Positions 1 to 10,923 of a stretch of DNA of 64,000 bases are shown in pieces (position 1 is the first letter of the stretch; each line of letters begins with the position of its first letter). Made by a program: the position numbers and the translations under genes. Source of the DNA: Takakia lepidozioides (Eukaryota; Streptophyta; Takakiopsida; Takakiales; Takakiaceae); contig CM060732.1 of the NCBI GenBank assembly GCA_030704615.1, positions 3,348,001 through 3,412,000 on the forward strand, in the 5' to 3' direction. The notes under the pieces are model-generated. The model had not been told where the DNA came from. It worked only from the letters and a program-made list of their open reading frames with translations, and made no database searches.

Positions 1-828
1 GCGCGCAAAATTTCCGCCACGCAGGTAATTCGGAGCCGGATGGATGGAAATCCGGCGCCGGATTTCCATCCTGTCAGGTAGGGCGGCGCGCGAAATTTCC
101 GCCACGCAAGTAATTCGGAGCGGATGGATAGAAATCCGGCGCCGGATTTCCATCCGCCAGGTTGGTCGGAGAGCGGATGGATGGAAATTCGGCGCCGAAT
201 TTCCATCCGGCAGGTAGGGCGACGCGCAAAATTTCCGTCATGCAGGTAATTCGGAGCGGATCAGGATGGAAATTCGGCGCCGAATTTCCATCCTGCAGGT
301 AATTCGAAGCCCGGATGGATGGAAATCCGGCGCCGAATTTCCATCTAGCAGGTAACTCGGATCGCTGGCGGATGGAAATTCGGCGCCGAATTTCCATTCG
401 CCAGGTAAGTCAAAGCGCCGAATTACCTTCCTGCAGGTAATTCTGAGCGTGGCCGCTTGGTTTTTCGGAGAAAAACAAACTAAACTGTTAGTTTTGTGGC
501 TGAAGTCCACTTTTAGACACGTTTTTCATGGAATCCTTGACTGCTACAGGGAATTCCGAACGGCCTCGGACGGAAATTCGGCGCTGTTTTTCCATCCTGG
601 GAGGTTTTTATATCGTCCAGTTTTGGGCCTCACCACCTGACCGGACTTCCTTTGAGGGGGCCCGGATGGAAATTCGGCGGCGAATTTCCATCCGGGGGAT
701 GGTCTCTGTCGGACAGGTGCCGGCGTCTCCGCCCGAGGCGACTTCGTCCGGGCGTGCCCTGTTGGATATTCGGTGCCGAATTTCCGTCCGGGGGTTGAAA
801 TGTGACGGTCAGGTGCCGGCCTCTCCCT
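1..828. repeat. Palindrome array P1, first part
   Basis: Non-coding array of dyad palindromes whose half-site is GGATGGAAATTCGGC or GGATGGAAATCCGGC followed by its reverse complement. Clear copies lie at 42-71, 131-150, 179-208, 262-295, 321-342 (one mismatched pair) and 369-400, roughly 50-90 bp apart. Between them are short recurring pieces such as CAGGTAATTCGGAGC. From about 570 the palindromes become less perfect and alternate with a GGTGCCGAATTTCC variant. The segment 448-552 is the exact reverse complement of 9401-9505 by eye. The array probably continues left of the window. Open frames rich in RRRISI or GNSAPNFHP are by-products of the palindromes, not genes. Confidence 0.85.
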
Positions 829-1544
829 TGTCGCGGCCCTTTGCCTCGAGGGCAGGGGGTCGGGACACAAGAGGGGCTGCCCCTGTGGTGGGGGCAGTGG
901 CAGCGATAGGTATGGGGGGCTGAAGCACCGTTGAGTGTCCAAGGCACTCAAGGAGGCGGAGGCGCTCACTAGGTGGAGCCCCGCACACCGGGTTGCGGTG
1001 GGGGTGGCTCCACAAGGGGTGGTGGTAGCTTAGCGGGACTTAGTGGGGGTGGCATAGGACTCACCCTGTGGCGGAGACCTCGTGGTGGGAGTCGTGGGGA
1101 GTCTTGGGACTCATCACGGTCCATAGGGGCCGTGGTGGGTGGGCCAAGACTCACCGCGACTCATCACCGGGAGTCGAGGGTGTTCGTGGTGGTTCGCCAT
1201 AAAATGGTATGGTTGTTTATGAAACCCCCGCGGACAGCTACAGAAGTATATATAGGGAGTAGTAACCCCGAGAACGGTGCAAGCCCGTTGGTGACCAAAA
1301 ACTAGTGAGTAAGCGAGCGAGCCGGAAAGCGACCAAAGAGTGGGGAGCTGTTCCGGACTGCCAACTACCAAAGGGAATTCCGCTGGTGCCAAATCGTTGG
1401 AGGGTTCTTTCGGAGGACAAAGGGGGGACCGTTATGCCCCGGTGAGCAGCCGAAGCTCCAAGTTGGCCCGGCGGCCAGGTTGGGAGTCATCAAGCGAGTA
1501 TCTATGACTTGAGGGGGGAGGTTACCGAAGTGAGGTGCGCGACA
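829..1544 (+). mobile_element. Solo LTR of gypsy family G1
   Basis: A 716-bp sequence starting TGTCGCGG and ending GCGCGACA, matching the LTRs of G1 elements A, B and D but in the opposite orientation. It is flanked by TCCCT (824-828) and TCCCC (1545-1549), a 5-bp target duplication with one mismatch. The uninterrupted site exists in the related array unit near 2030. No internal retrotransposon sequence is attached, so it is a solo LTR left by LTR-LTR recombination. Confidence 0.9.
1247..1254 (+). promoter_or_regulatory. TATA box of the G1 LTR
   Basis: TATATATA lies about 420 bp into the LTR and is preserved, with small changes, in the other G1 LTR copies, where it reads from the minus strand (for example near 40490 and 37710). 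The position fits a retrotransposon U3 promoter, with transcription starting a few tens of bases downstream. Activity is inferred. Confidence 0.6.
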
Positions 1545-2133
1545 TCCCCCCTCCCCGACTGCATCCGAACGGCCCCGGATGAAAATTCGGCGGCGCCGAA
1601 TCTCCATCCAGGGGATGCTCTCTGTCGAACACGCGCCGGCCTCTACGCCCGAGGCGACTTCATCCGGGCTTCCCCTGTTGGATATTCGGTGCCGAATTTC
1701 CGTCCGGGGGTTGAAATGTGACGGCCAGGTGCCGGCCTCTCCCCCCTCCCCGACTGCATCCGAACCGCCCCGCACGGAAATTCGGCGACGTTTTTCCATC
1801 CTGGGAGGTTTTTATATCGTCCAGTTTTGGGTCTCACCACCCGACCGGACTTCCTTTGAGGGGACCCGGATGGAAATTCGGCGCCGAATTTCCATCCAGG
1901 GGATGGTCTCTGTCGGACAGGTGCCGGCCTCTCCGCCCGAGGCGACTTCGTCCAGGCGTGCCCTGTTGGATATTCGGTGCCGAATTTCCGTCCGGGGGTT
2001 GAAATGTGACGGCCAGGTGCCGGCCTCTCCCCCCTCCCCGACTGCATCCGAACGGCCCATCCATGGAAATTCGGCGCCATTTTCCCATCTGGGTGGGTTT
2101 TTATGTCGGCCAGTTTTTGGCCTGCCCCCCCGA
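1545..2133. repeat. Palindrome array P1, second part
   Basis: Continuation of the array interrupted by the solo LTR. Two long units of about 300 bp repeat the order: palindrome with GGCGCC core, CTCTGTCG segment, GGATATTCGGTGCC half-palindrome, GTGACGGCCAGGTGCCGGC segment, CCCCGACTGCATCCGAAC. The end (about 2090-2133, TTTTTATGTCGGCCAG) is the reverse complement of the start of array P3 near 8920-8950, after which gypsy sequence begins abruptly. It looks like the remnant of the intergenic spacer of another, inverted copy of the two-gene transposon. Confidence 0.8.
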
Positions 2134-4238
2134 CTTGTAAACAACTTCGAACTCAAACTCGTGCAAGATTATTAACCACCTCGCTATCCTTCCACTTATC
2201 AAAGGTTTGTTCACCAGATATATCAGAGCCTGGTGATCCACATAAAACATAAACTTTCTTCCCAATAGGTAATGCTTGAATTTCTTGACTGCATAAATCA
2301 TCGCCAGTGCTTCTCTTTCAGTTGTGCTATAGTTCCTTTCAGCACTGTTCATCAACCTGCTAGCATAGTACACAAGTGAATCTATATTTCCTGTAATATT
2401 TTGGGCTCACACCGCTCCCAACGCTTCTCCCGAGGCATCATAGTGAACATGAAATACTACATGCCAGTGAGGGTTAATCAGCACAGGTGTAGTTGTTACT
2501 GACAATGTAAGTTCCTCAAAAGCCTGTTGACATTCAGCTGTCCATGCAAACACTGCATCTTTCTTCAGAAGCTTGCTCAATGGTGCTGCTATCCGTGCAT
2601 ACCTTTTGACAAATCTTCTGTAATAACTGGTTTGTCCAAGGAATCTCCTTAGACTCTTAACATTTACTGGTGGTGGTGAGGCTTTAATGGCCTCTATCTT
2701 CCTGGGATCCACAAGAAGTCCCCTCTTACACACAATGTGTCCCAGAAGCACCCCTGAGTTCACACAGAAAGTACACTTATCTGGATTCAGGCCTAGACCT
2801 CTCATTCTGCATCTGGCCAAACATAACTCCAATTTATGCAAGTGCTCATTCTTAGAGCTGTACACACTGAAAATCATCCAAGAACACCTGCATGAAATCA
2901 TCCAGATACTCATGAAAAGATTCACTTATCACTCTCTGAAAGATTGCTGGTGCATTACAAAGTCCAAAAGACATGACTTTGTATACATAAGCACCCCAGT
3001 CTGTGATGAAACCCGTCTTTCCCTGGTCTTCTTCTGCCACTTGCACTTGATTATAACCACTGAAGCCATCCATGAATGAGTACATCTCATGGCCTGCCAC
3101 AGTGTCCAATACCCGCTTCTGTGAATGGCAAAGGGAAATGATCTTTCTTCGTGCAAGCATTCAACTTCTTATAGTTCACACAAACTCTCAGTTTACCATT
3201 CTTCTTGGGAACTATCACAATGGGTGACAACCAAGTTGTATACTCTATCGGGTATATAAACTTAGCCTCAGCCAACTTCTTGATCTCTTCTCCAACCTTA
3301 TGTGCATAGTTGGGATTCATTCTCTACCTTGCCTGTTTGATTGGTACTGACCCTGGTTCCAGTTCAATCTTATGCTGACAGATCTCAGGTGGTATCCCTT
3401 TTAGATCCTCGTAGCTCCAAGCAAATACATCTTTGTATTTGATGAACAAACTCTTAGCTTCCTCAAAGAATTTTGGCTCCAAATCAGCCCCTACCTTCAC
3501 CATCCTCGGTTCCTCTTCAGTTCCCACATTCACTTCTCTTACCTGCTCATCAGCTGTGATTGTCCAACCAGTCACCACTTCATCCTGTAAACTCACAGCG
3601 GCTGGTTCCTCTAGTATTTCCATTTCTCCTTCTCTTTCTTCATAAAAATGTGGTGGGTAACTGCTTATTTCACCTTCAATTGGTGTTGCTGTCACTACAC
3701 CACAGCAGATACCTTTTAAACAACTTAGGCCTTCCAACCGCATCTCTGCAACCTGCTCCCACTTTGGGTGTGCAGCGAATAGAGTAGCTTCCTGCTCCTC
3801 ATCCAGTCCTCCCCTCCAGTCATACTCCCTGACCCCTCGAGGTCTTCTCGTAGCAGGTAATCTACTAGATTTCTTAGTGGTAATTTGTATCTTGTGCATC
3901 CCATTATGCACAGTTAGTAACTGAGAATTCCAGTCATGGAATACCCTGACATGTTTCAGCCACGGATGTCCCAATAATAAGGAGTAAGCCTCCATGACTT
4001 CATCCATCTTCAACACAGTTACTGTGATCATAAAGATCATCTTTTGCTTCCAATTCTCAATTGGATTACTGGCATAGAATCATCAAAGTCCATGACTCCT
4101 TCTCGCCCTTCCGGCTTCACATTATAACTGGTCACCTTGCTGTTCAGGTCTGTGTTTCCTGTCACATGGGCAATTCGATTGATTGCTTGATACAGCCTGT
4201 GTCTACAATAAGGTGCCACAACCAATAGCTGTCCAAGA
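2134..4238 (-). mobile_element. Gypsy family G2 relic (protease to RNase H)
   Basis: Minus-strand fragment of the same family as the full-length element at 45312-61138, without LTRs and truncated at both ends. In transcription order it holds the region around the protease, the reverse transcriptase and RNase H. The left end abuts palindrome array P1. The right end stops near 4238, a few bases before the terminal repeat of element 1. Confidence 0.85.
2136..4225 (-). pseudogene. Broken G2 pol: protease flank, reverse transcriptase, RNase H
   Basis: Pol would encode the retrotransposon protease, reverse transcriptase and RNase H. Reading the minus strand from 4225: the segment ahead of the protease, then a deletion near 4044 that removes about 60 codons including the aspartic-protease active site seen in the intact copy. 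Next come the connection region (4040-3324), the RT fingers and palm with a [14 protein letters not shown] motif, the catalytic FLDD around 2870-2880, the RT thumb ([15 protein letters not shown]) and RNase H (2373-2136). The frame breaks at about 4040, 3320, 3100, 2890 and 2400, so no full protein can be made. Confidence 0.85.
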
Positions 4239-4244
4239 GGTTAG

Positions 4245-4305
4245 CTATTTCATGAGCATGAGCGGCATGAGCGGAGTAGCAAGACAATCGGCTTTCATGA
4301 GCAGA
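4245..4305. repeat. Left terminal inverted repeat and subterminal repeats of element 1
   Basis: CTATTTCATGAGC at 4245-4257 is followed by ATGAGCGG (4258-4265), CATGAGCGG (4266-4274) and a second TTTCATGAGC at 4293-4302. The same motifs occur inverted at the right end. Clustered short subterminal repeats of this kind are typical transposase-binding sites in plant DNA transposons; that role is inferred here. Confidence 0.7.
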
Positions 4306-4468
4306 AGTACAAATTTCGAAAATAAAAAACATTATAAAACATTAATTTAATGGAATGTGTCAGAAAAAACAAATATATTATTCGGCACTTTGAAGGGGAA
4401 ATTGTAGTTTTGAGAGTTGTGCTCATGATATTTCGTCTTCCGCTCATGCCAATTCCCAGCGACATGTG

Positions 4469-4882
4469 CAAAAATGGCGCCGAATTTCGCGGTAATAGGG
4501 TCCGTAACCGGAAAGAATCGCGACGTATTTCGCGGTAATAGGTCTCTCTGGCGAAAAATGGTGCTGAATTCCGCGTCTATAGGTCCCCTCATGACAGGTG
4601 TGTAAGCCCAAAATTTGGAAATGTGGCACCGAATTTCGGTACATGGTGCCGGGGATTGCACAGATGTTGGGCAGTTCTGGGCCATGTAACTGGAAATTCG
4701 GCGCCATTTTTCCAGACATCGTTCCCGAGCATGTTCGGACTTAGCCAGTTTTCGGCCCAAAATAGGGAAATTCGGCGCCATTTTTCCTGACACAGGGGTA
4801 CCAGTGCATGTTGGGACTTAGCCAGTTTTCGGCCCAAAATAGAGAAATTCGGCGCCATTTTTCCAGAAATGGCCCCACAACT
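4469..4882. repeat. Palindrome set P2 in the left part of element 1
   Basis: Several copies of the half-palindrome pair GGAAATTCGGCGCC / ATTTTTCC, for example near 4695-4716, 4767-4790 and 4844-4865, plus diverged versions upstream. Two copies are embedded in a direct repeat of about 80 bp containing GGACTTAGCCAGTTTTCGGC. The same GACTTAGCCA-TTTTCGG segment recurs in the intronic array P4, tying the two regions of element 1 together. No coding potential. Confidence 0.7.
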
Positions 4883-5021
4883 GCTTCTGTTGGATCTCAG
4901 TTTGAATGGAATATTGCCTCATTCCAGGAGTTTTGGGGTGCATTTCATTACACTGCAAAAAAAAATCTGATACATGAAAATGCAATTGAAAATATCCATA
5001 TGGAGGATTCCCTTTGCCCCA

Positions 5022-8000
5022 TCAATGATTTCTGGAATCCCTAAGGAGGAGTTTGTGCAGCTCGTTCACGCTCAACACCGGTGCATGACTAAAGTCATCA
5101 ATAGTCACGTTCATCCTCAACCTCTTCAGGTAAATGTAATACAGATGCTTGCACGGATAATACTTTGAACCCTTCTTTACTTCCATCAAGGAGAAGTCCG
5201 TACAATTGCAAGTCGGCTCCACTCCAATCGTAATTGTGTATACATCGTCGCGTACAGCCGAGCCGGCCGTTGCCATCCGATAAATGCGCCCAAGGCCGGG
5301 TGGAGGTACGTCCACGGAGCTCTGAATAGTGCAAGCCATCCCAAGAGCATTGGCAATCCGAGTCTCATTCAACTTGTTGGGAGGGTGTCGTCTCTTCACT
5401 CTTCCGAATCGCATTGTGGGATGTGCAGAATTGTTCAATCTGTCTCTACTGGACCGAGCAGTCTGCAATCCTGCTGCAGATAGAGCATCCGCCTCATTCT
5501 GAGAGAGGCTGCAACCTGGTGCAACAGGCCAGACGCCCGGAGGCTCCGGCATTCCCTGAATCCCGTATTTGGGCTTGCCAAATACACAGGTCATTATGTC
5601 GTGCCTACAGAACCAAAACGTCTGCGTTGTGGCGTGAGCAAATGTGGGAGTAAAAAATCTGCCGCTGAAACAAGGTGCAGGTACAGCACCATGTGGGTTC
5701 CTCCGAATCATCTCACCACAGCGTGCTCTTGTATCCACCCGAATGGCGCAGCACTTCCCTCGAAATGCCGACAATGTCCTTGCAATTCTCCACTGTGACT
5801 CCGACACTCTTGTCTCCACAATGGGTATGTTGTACTGCGTTACTACAGATGGCTCGTTATGTTCCTTGGGCACGTGTCCTGTGCTCAAAGGAGATGGCGA
5901 TCTTGAACGTGCAGGACTTGCGGTGCTCGACGAGACCTCATTGGGCAACATCACGGGACCACGAGGGAGCGTGCGAATATTCTTGTCAGCTCGCCATGAA
6001 TCCTCTTCCCCGCTAGGTGCCTCGTCAAGTCGCAAGGCCGCCGCCCACTTCCGAGGATTCTTGGATCTGGAGGCAGTCCGCATCAGCATTTCCCGCCTGT
6101 CCGGCCCCAAGCCCCACTGTTTCCCTTTCAAGAACTCGTTGTACCTGCATTGCTGCATAATTGACCTCACAATGTCCTCCGTTGTGGCAGTGAGGATGTC
6201 CACCAGATGCGCCGCAGAGGAGGCACGCCAGGAAGAATGCACTGATTCGGCCATGTTTGTCGTGGGCATGTCGGTGTCGGAGTCGAGACACATTTCCTGC
6301 ACAAGCACATGTTGAGGTTACAAACAAGTTACAAATAATGCCAAGAATAATATTCTACGGGACGCGAATTCGTGCAACTCACCTCCCGCATATAGTCGCC
6401 GAACTGGAGGAAACGATAATGCCACCATGCTAGCCAACTAACCATTGCTCTCTCGTCTGATTTCCTTACAGCACCTGACGATGTCCACCAAGCCCGTATA
6501 CATGCAAACTGTGTCTCTGCATCATCCAAGGTGGGAGCGCGCTTCCACGCAAGACACATGGAACGGTGCTCCTCTCTGAAATCTGGCGCCACGAGCCTGG
6601 TTGTGTACTACGAAAGGCTCTGCAGAAAATGGAACCCACAAGATCTCTCCTTGCCTTCCATGGGAACATTGGGGTCTTGCCCGTACACCCTTCGGATGGT
6701 AGCCCAATTTGCTTGTGCGTTGTCCGCCATGAAACCACGGAAATTGGGAGGGGGCAATCCCGCCTTGGCCATCTGTTCGTTTATTCCTTGCCAAAGAAGC
6801 ATCTCCGATTGTGTGTCCTCTCCTTTCATCTCACAAATAGCAATTGTCATTAGCATCCTGCAGTGGGTGTCGTAGACATGTGCACCCATTGTCACCCACT
6901 GGTGATTTGTAATTCGCTTGATATGGTCGAACATGACCCAACTGTTTGACAAGTTCCCACTCGTCATCCTGTCGACCAGTTCGAAGCCGCTGCCAGGTCC
7001 ACACGTGGACATTTTGAATACGAAACAACGATCTGCCTCAGTCCCTTGTCCTGGAAACCTACTTCCATGAATGTAGTCATATCCACATCGTCGCTTCACC
7101 TCCAGAATGGAGTGCATATCCGAGCCACGCCCAATTTTCTGTTTGCATGAGACAATGTGGTTTCAGACATTTGGTGAACATACGTGGGACACCGACTCCA
7201 GCAATGCCTCCATTTCCTTCTCATCAAGAGGAACTCTATCGGAGCCGTCTTCCGACATAATTCTGGCCAATGCCATCTTATGGGCGGCTTGGAGCTGTAT
7301 CTGTTTGGGTTTGGCACCCGGTCTCAACTTAACCTCCTCCTGAACGAGCTGCTTTGCCTCGTGGGCAGCCTCCCGCGAGTTCCCCCTCGCCAATTTATGA
7401 CAATGGGAACCAACCTGTATGCAAGCTCGGGTGAGGTCAGGAAAACGGTGCAACACATAGAACTGCTTGGCATTACAAACAGACATGCAGTGTGGTGGTT
7501 CTTTGCAATGCGCACACTTAAATGTGGAGTTCGGAACCTTCTCCTGAGCTCGAAATGGTTGATGAGCTGTGCCTGTCCAATCGGTCTCGTTCCTGTGACC
7601 TCTGGATTTAAAATGGAAGCAAGTCGGGGAGAAACACCGCAACGCGCCCACACAAACAACGTAGCGCACCCGCACACCATCGAGCATCTTCATGCTGGTG
7701 GTTTTGGTGACGCACCAAGGATGACCATCATGTTTTCTATCCATATCTGTCAACATTCCGGACGCCCTCGAGTAGTCCGTCCGAGGAGGGAACTCAAAGA
7801 AGATATTACCGTCGACGTCTGCGGGAAGGCATGTAACCGATTTAATTGCGAACTTGCTGTAGTCCAGCCCGGCCAGCTCCGAGCGGTGTCCCTCCATGTG
7901 AAGCCCTTGCAGAATTTCAAGAATAGATCGAACTGCGGTGCTCGTGCTGGGAATATGACTCCCTCGTCCACTGACGTCCATTGAGGACTTGCCTGATCTC

Positions 8001-8401
8001 CAGGACGACCTCGGAACTTCCATGACCTCGTCTGAGTCGGACAGGTTGTGAACAACCCGGTTCTCGCTCGTCTTCATGGATGGGTTCGGCTCTGGATTTA
8101 CTTCGTTGCGGACTTCTCTCTTTGAGGTAGCCACTCTCTGATTCACGGATTGTTTCATGGAAGGCGCCAGGATAGAAGGTGCATTTGGCGGGCAAATGAA
8201 GTCCCCAACAGCCCTGTATATGACGTTGTCCGATGGTGGAACTCGCCATTCCCTGCCATCGCCGAAATCATTGTGGAGCACAACAATACTCTCGACAACA
8301 ACGCCGTTTGAGTCCTTCCTTTCCTCCTCCAAAAAAACCGACCCCGGTTTCAGGTGGTATCGAACGCACAGATATTTCTCCATCACCCGACAGATGTGCA
8401 C
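5022..8401 (-). pseudogene. MULE-like DDE transposase with SWIM zinc finger, copy 1
   Basis: Predicted cut-and-paste transposase of element 1. Order on the minus strand: an N-terminal region; a Cys/His zinc-binding domain ending in GSHCHK that resembles the WRKY-GCM1/FLYWCH fingers of MULE transposases; a DDE core with Asp in VMFDHIKRI and in GFMADNAQANW, followed by SCGFHF; then after an intron SDTDMP..NMAESVHSSW and a SWIM finger (CNC, 15 residues, CKH) near the C terminus. The intron (6297-6382) has GT/AG ends and sits exactly where copy 2 has one. Two in-frame stops break it: TGA at 7163-7165, where copy 2 has Arg, and TAG at 6608-6610, where copy 2 has His. It otherwise stays in frame over more than 1000 codons. 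An additional upstream exon is possible. Confidence 0.8.
6297..6382 (-). other. Intron of transposase copy 1
   Basis: 86-nt intron with donor GTGAGT at 6382 and acceptor TTGTGCAG ending at 6297. Removing it joins the MREV-type exon end to the CLDSDTDMP exon in frame. The homologous intron in copy 2 (23395-23477) has the same position and phase but diverged sequence, which supports a genuine spliced gene. Confidence 0.8.
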
Positions 8402-8695
8402 GGAAATGAAGCTCTATGCTCGTGAGGAGGGCAGTACACTGTAGCGCTCGGGTTTTCCGCCATGGGAGATGTGCACACAAGACTCCCAGGATGGCGTGCG
8501 GGCAAGCTCCCTGGTAGAAGGGGGATGCAGCGATGGGAAGGCATGCGGTGCCTATTTGTCCGAGCGACGAAGCCTGATCCAAATCCAGGGAGCCAACTAT
8601 CTCAAAAATCCACAGTCAGAGTGTTAATGAACCTTGTCTCAGGAATGCGGCCCCTGGTCTTTGCACAATAACTGCCAACGGTATGCAGTCAGAAA
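8402..8695. other. Upstream region of transposase copy 1
   Basis: No gene, palindrome or recognised repeat seen. It lies immediately upstream of the leftward transposase and should contain its promoter and 5' leader or a short first exon. I could not identify a convincing TATA box. Confidence 0.4.
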
Positions 8696-10030
8696 GTGGG
8701 GGCCGTCCGGATGATGTCGGCTGAAGGGGAGAAGCCGGCACCATGCCGTCACATTACTACCCCCGGATTAAAATTCGGCACCGAATATCCAGCAGGGGCC
8801 ACACGTATGAAGTCGCCTCAGGCAGAGAGGCCGGAACCTGTCGGACAGAGAACAACCCCCGGATGGAAATTCAGCGCCGAATTTCCATTCGGATCCCCCC
8901 AAAGGAAGTCGTGTCGGGGGGTCAGGCCAAAAACTGGCCGACATAATTTCCATCCGAGGCCGTTCGGATGCAGTCGGCTCGGGGGAAAGGCCGCCACCTG
9001 GCCCTCACATTACTACCCCCGGACGGAAATTCGGCACCGAATATCCAACAGGGGAAGCCCGGATGAAGTCACCTCGGGCGTAGAGGCCGGCGCGGGCAGA
9101 GAGCATCCCCTGGATGGAGATTCGGCGCCGAATTTCCATCCGGGGCCGTTCGGATGCAGTCGGGGAGGGGGGAGAGGCCGGCACCCGGCCGTCACATTTC
9201 AACCCCCGGACGGAAATTCGGCACCGAATATCCAACAGGGGACGCCCGGACAAAGTCGCCTCGGGCGGAGAGGCCGGCACCTTCCATCCGGGCCCCCTCA
9301 AAGGTAGTCCGGTCGGGTGGTGAGGCCCAAAATTGGACGATATAAAAACCTCCTAGGATGGAAAAACGGCGCCGAATTTCTGTCCGAGGCCGTTCGGATT
9401 TCCCTGTAGCAGTCAAGGATTCCATGAAAAACGTGTCTAAAAGTGGACTTCAGCCACAAAACTAACAGTTTAGTTTGTTTTTCTCCGAAAAACCAAGCGG
9501 CCACGCTCAGAATTACCTACAGGAAGGTAATTCGGCGCTTCGACTTACCTGGCGAATGGAAATTCGGCGCCGAATTTCCATCCGCCAGCGATCCGAGTTA
9601 CCTGCTGGATGGAAATTCGGCGCTGGATTTCCATCCATCCGCTCTCCGACCAACCTGGCGGATGGAAATCCGGCGCCGGATTTCCATCCATCCGTTCCGA
9701 ATTACCTGCGTGGCGGAAATTTCGCGCGCCGCCCTACCTGGCAGGATGGAAATCCGGCGCCGGATTTCCATCCATCTGGCTCCAAATTACCTGCGTGACG
9801 GAAATAACGCGCGACGCCCTACCTGGCAGGATGGAAATTCGGCGCTGAATTTCCATCCTGCTGCTCTCCGAATTACCTGCATGACGGAAATTTTGCACGC
9901 CGCCGTACCTGGCGGATGGAAATCCGGCGCCAGATTTCCATCCATCCGCGCTCCGAATTACCTGCAGGATGGAAATCCGGCGCCGGAATTCTATTCTGCT
10001 GCGCTTCGAATTACCTCTATGTTGGAAATT
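8696..10030. repeat. Palindrome array P3, spacer between the two divergent genes of element 1
   Basis: Array of the same dyad palindromes as P1. Clear ones include 9118-9141, 9556-9581, 9660-9689 (30 bp perfect, CCGGCGCCGG centre) and 9744-9773 (30 bp perfect). Arms and centres vary symmetrically. The left half contains the longer units with GATATTCGGTGCC-type half sites; the right half has the CAGGTAATTCGG type spacers. The whole block is an inverted counterpart of P1, with 9401-9505 identical to 448-552. It separates two divergently transcribed genes, so it may act as a shared control or binding region (inference). Confidence 0.85.
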
Positions 10031-10923
10031 CCGGGCCGAGTTGCGTCATATTTCATCCAACAGGGAGGGCTTTATCCGACATTTAATTGCGTAGTTGGGC
10101 ATTAAATGTCCACCGCCGTCCGTTTTTATTCGGGCTGGCGACACATGGCTTCCTCGATACGTACCCTAAATCTGATGCTAATCTTGGATTAACTTCTATT
10201 CGAGGCATGTACCCCAAAAAACAGAGATCTTTTTCCATTTTGGCTGGGACTTATGCCGCCTGAAGGGCGTGGCTCTCCTGAGAGAGACCTCACATCCAGA
10301 CCGCGGCGGAAGTTGAAAGCTTTGTACTACGGACGACGGCCAATCTCTCGCATGGCCAAACTTGAGCTCCAGCAGGAGATTCCAGTGTCTTGCTCACAAC
10401 CCGCGCCAACTGAAGCCGAGTACTCTCAGGCAAGCCACTTCTGCTTTCGCTTTGTTCGCTTTCGCTTTGTTGTTTCGATTTGTTTTTGCATCTTCATCCT
10501 GGCATCGCTGGAAGCGTATGGCTGCATCGCAAAAGCAGCAGTTGTTGCGAAGAATGATCAAGGTCTGAGTGGTTAAAAATTAAGGAAATCCATGCTGAGC
10601 TGAGAAGATGAAGTGCCTTCAAAACATTTCACCCTGTTTTCCCGTCTTATGGAATTCCTGATCATTTGTTCATCGTGTTTCATATTACCGGTTGAGTGAA
10701 TCTTAGATAATTTGCAATGCGTGTGCAAAGCCGGCAGCTCTGGAGAAGGCTGCTTGTGCATGTCATTCTTAGGCATTGGTTGGATTTGTTTTCATTGTTG
10801 TTCCATGGCACTCCATACTTCCTAAACTTGTTTTGTTTTCATTGTTGTTCCACGATTGTTGCGCTGCTCGTTGCGATGCTGGTTTTGGCACCGATGTTGG
10901 TTCTGACGATTTTGGGAATGACA
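10031..10923 (+). other. Leader region of the ParB/methyltransferase-like gene
   Basis: No convincing coding exon. A 107-codon open frame at 10253-10576 has a low-complexity Phe/Arg stretch and no counterpart elsewhere in the window, so I do not call it. T-rich stretches and possible splice acceptors, notably TGACAG ending at 10923, suggest a 5' untranslated exon and intron ahead of the first supported coding exon. Confidence 0.35.

Noticed and set aside
973-1305. Frame MEPRTPGCGGGGSTRGGG and its repeats at other loci
   Set aside because: It lies inside the non-coding G1 LTR; it is reverse or forward in every LTR copy and shifts with small indels.
1-2175. Open frames up to 198 codons rich in MEIRRRISI / GNSAPNFHP
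   Set aside because: They exist on both strands and in several frames because the palindromes lack stops; no start context or homology.
10253-10576. Possible first exon of the ParB/methyltransferase-like gene
   Set aside because: Low-complexity Phe/Arg/Ile stretch, no counterpart and no clear splice link to 10924.
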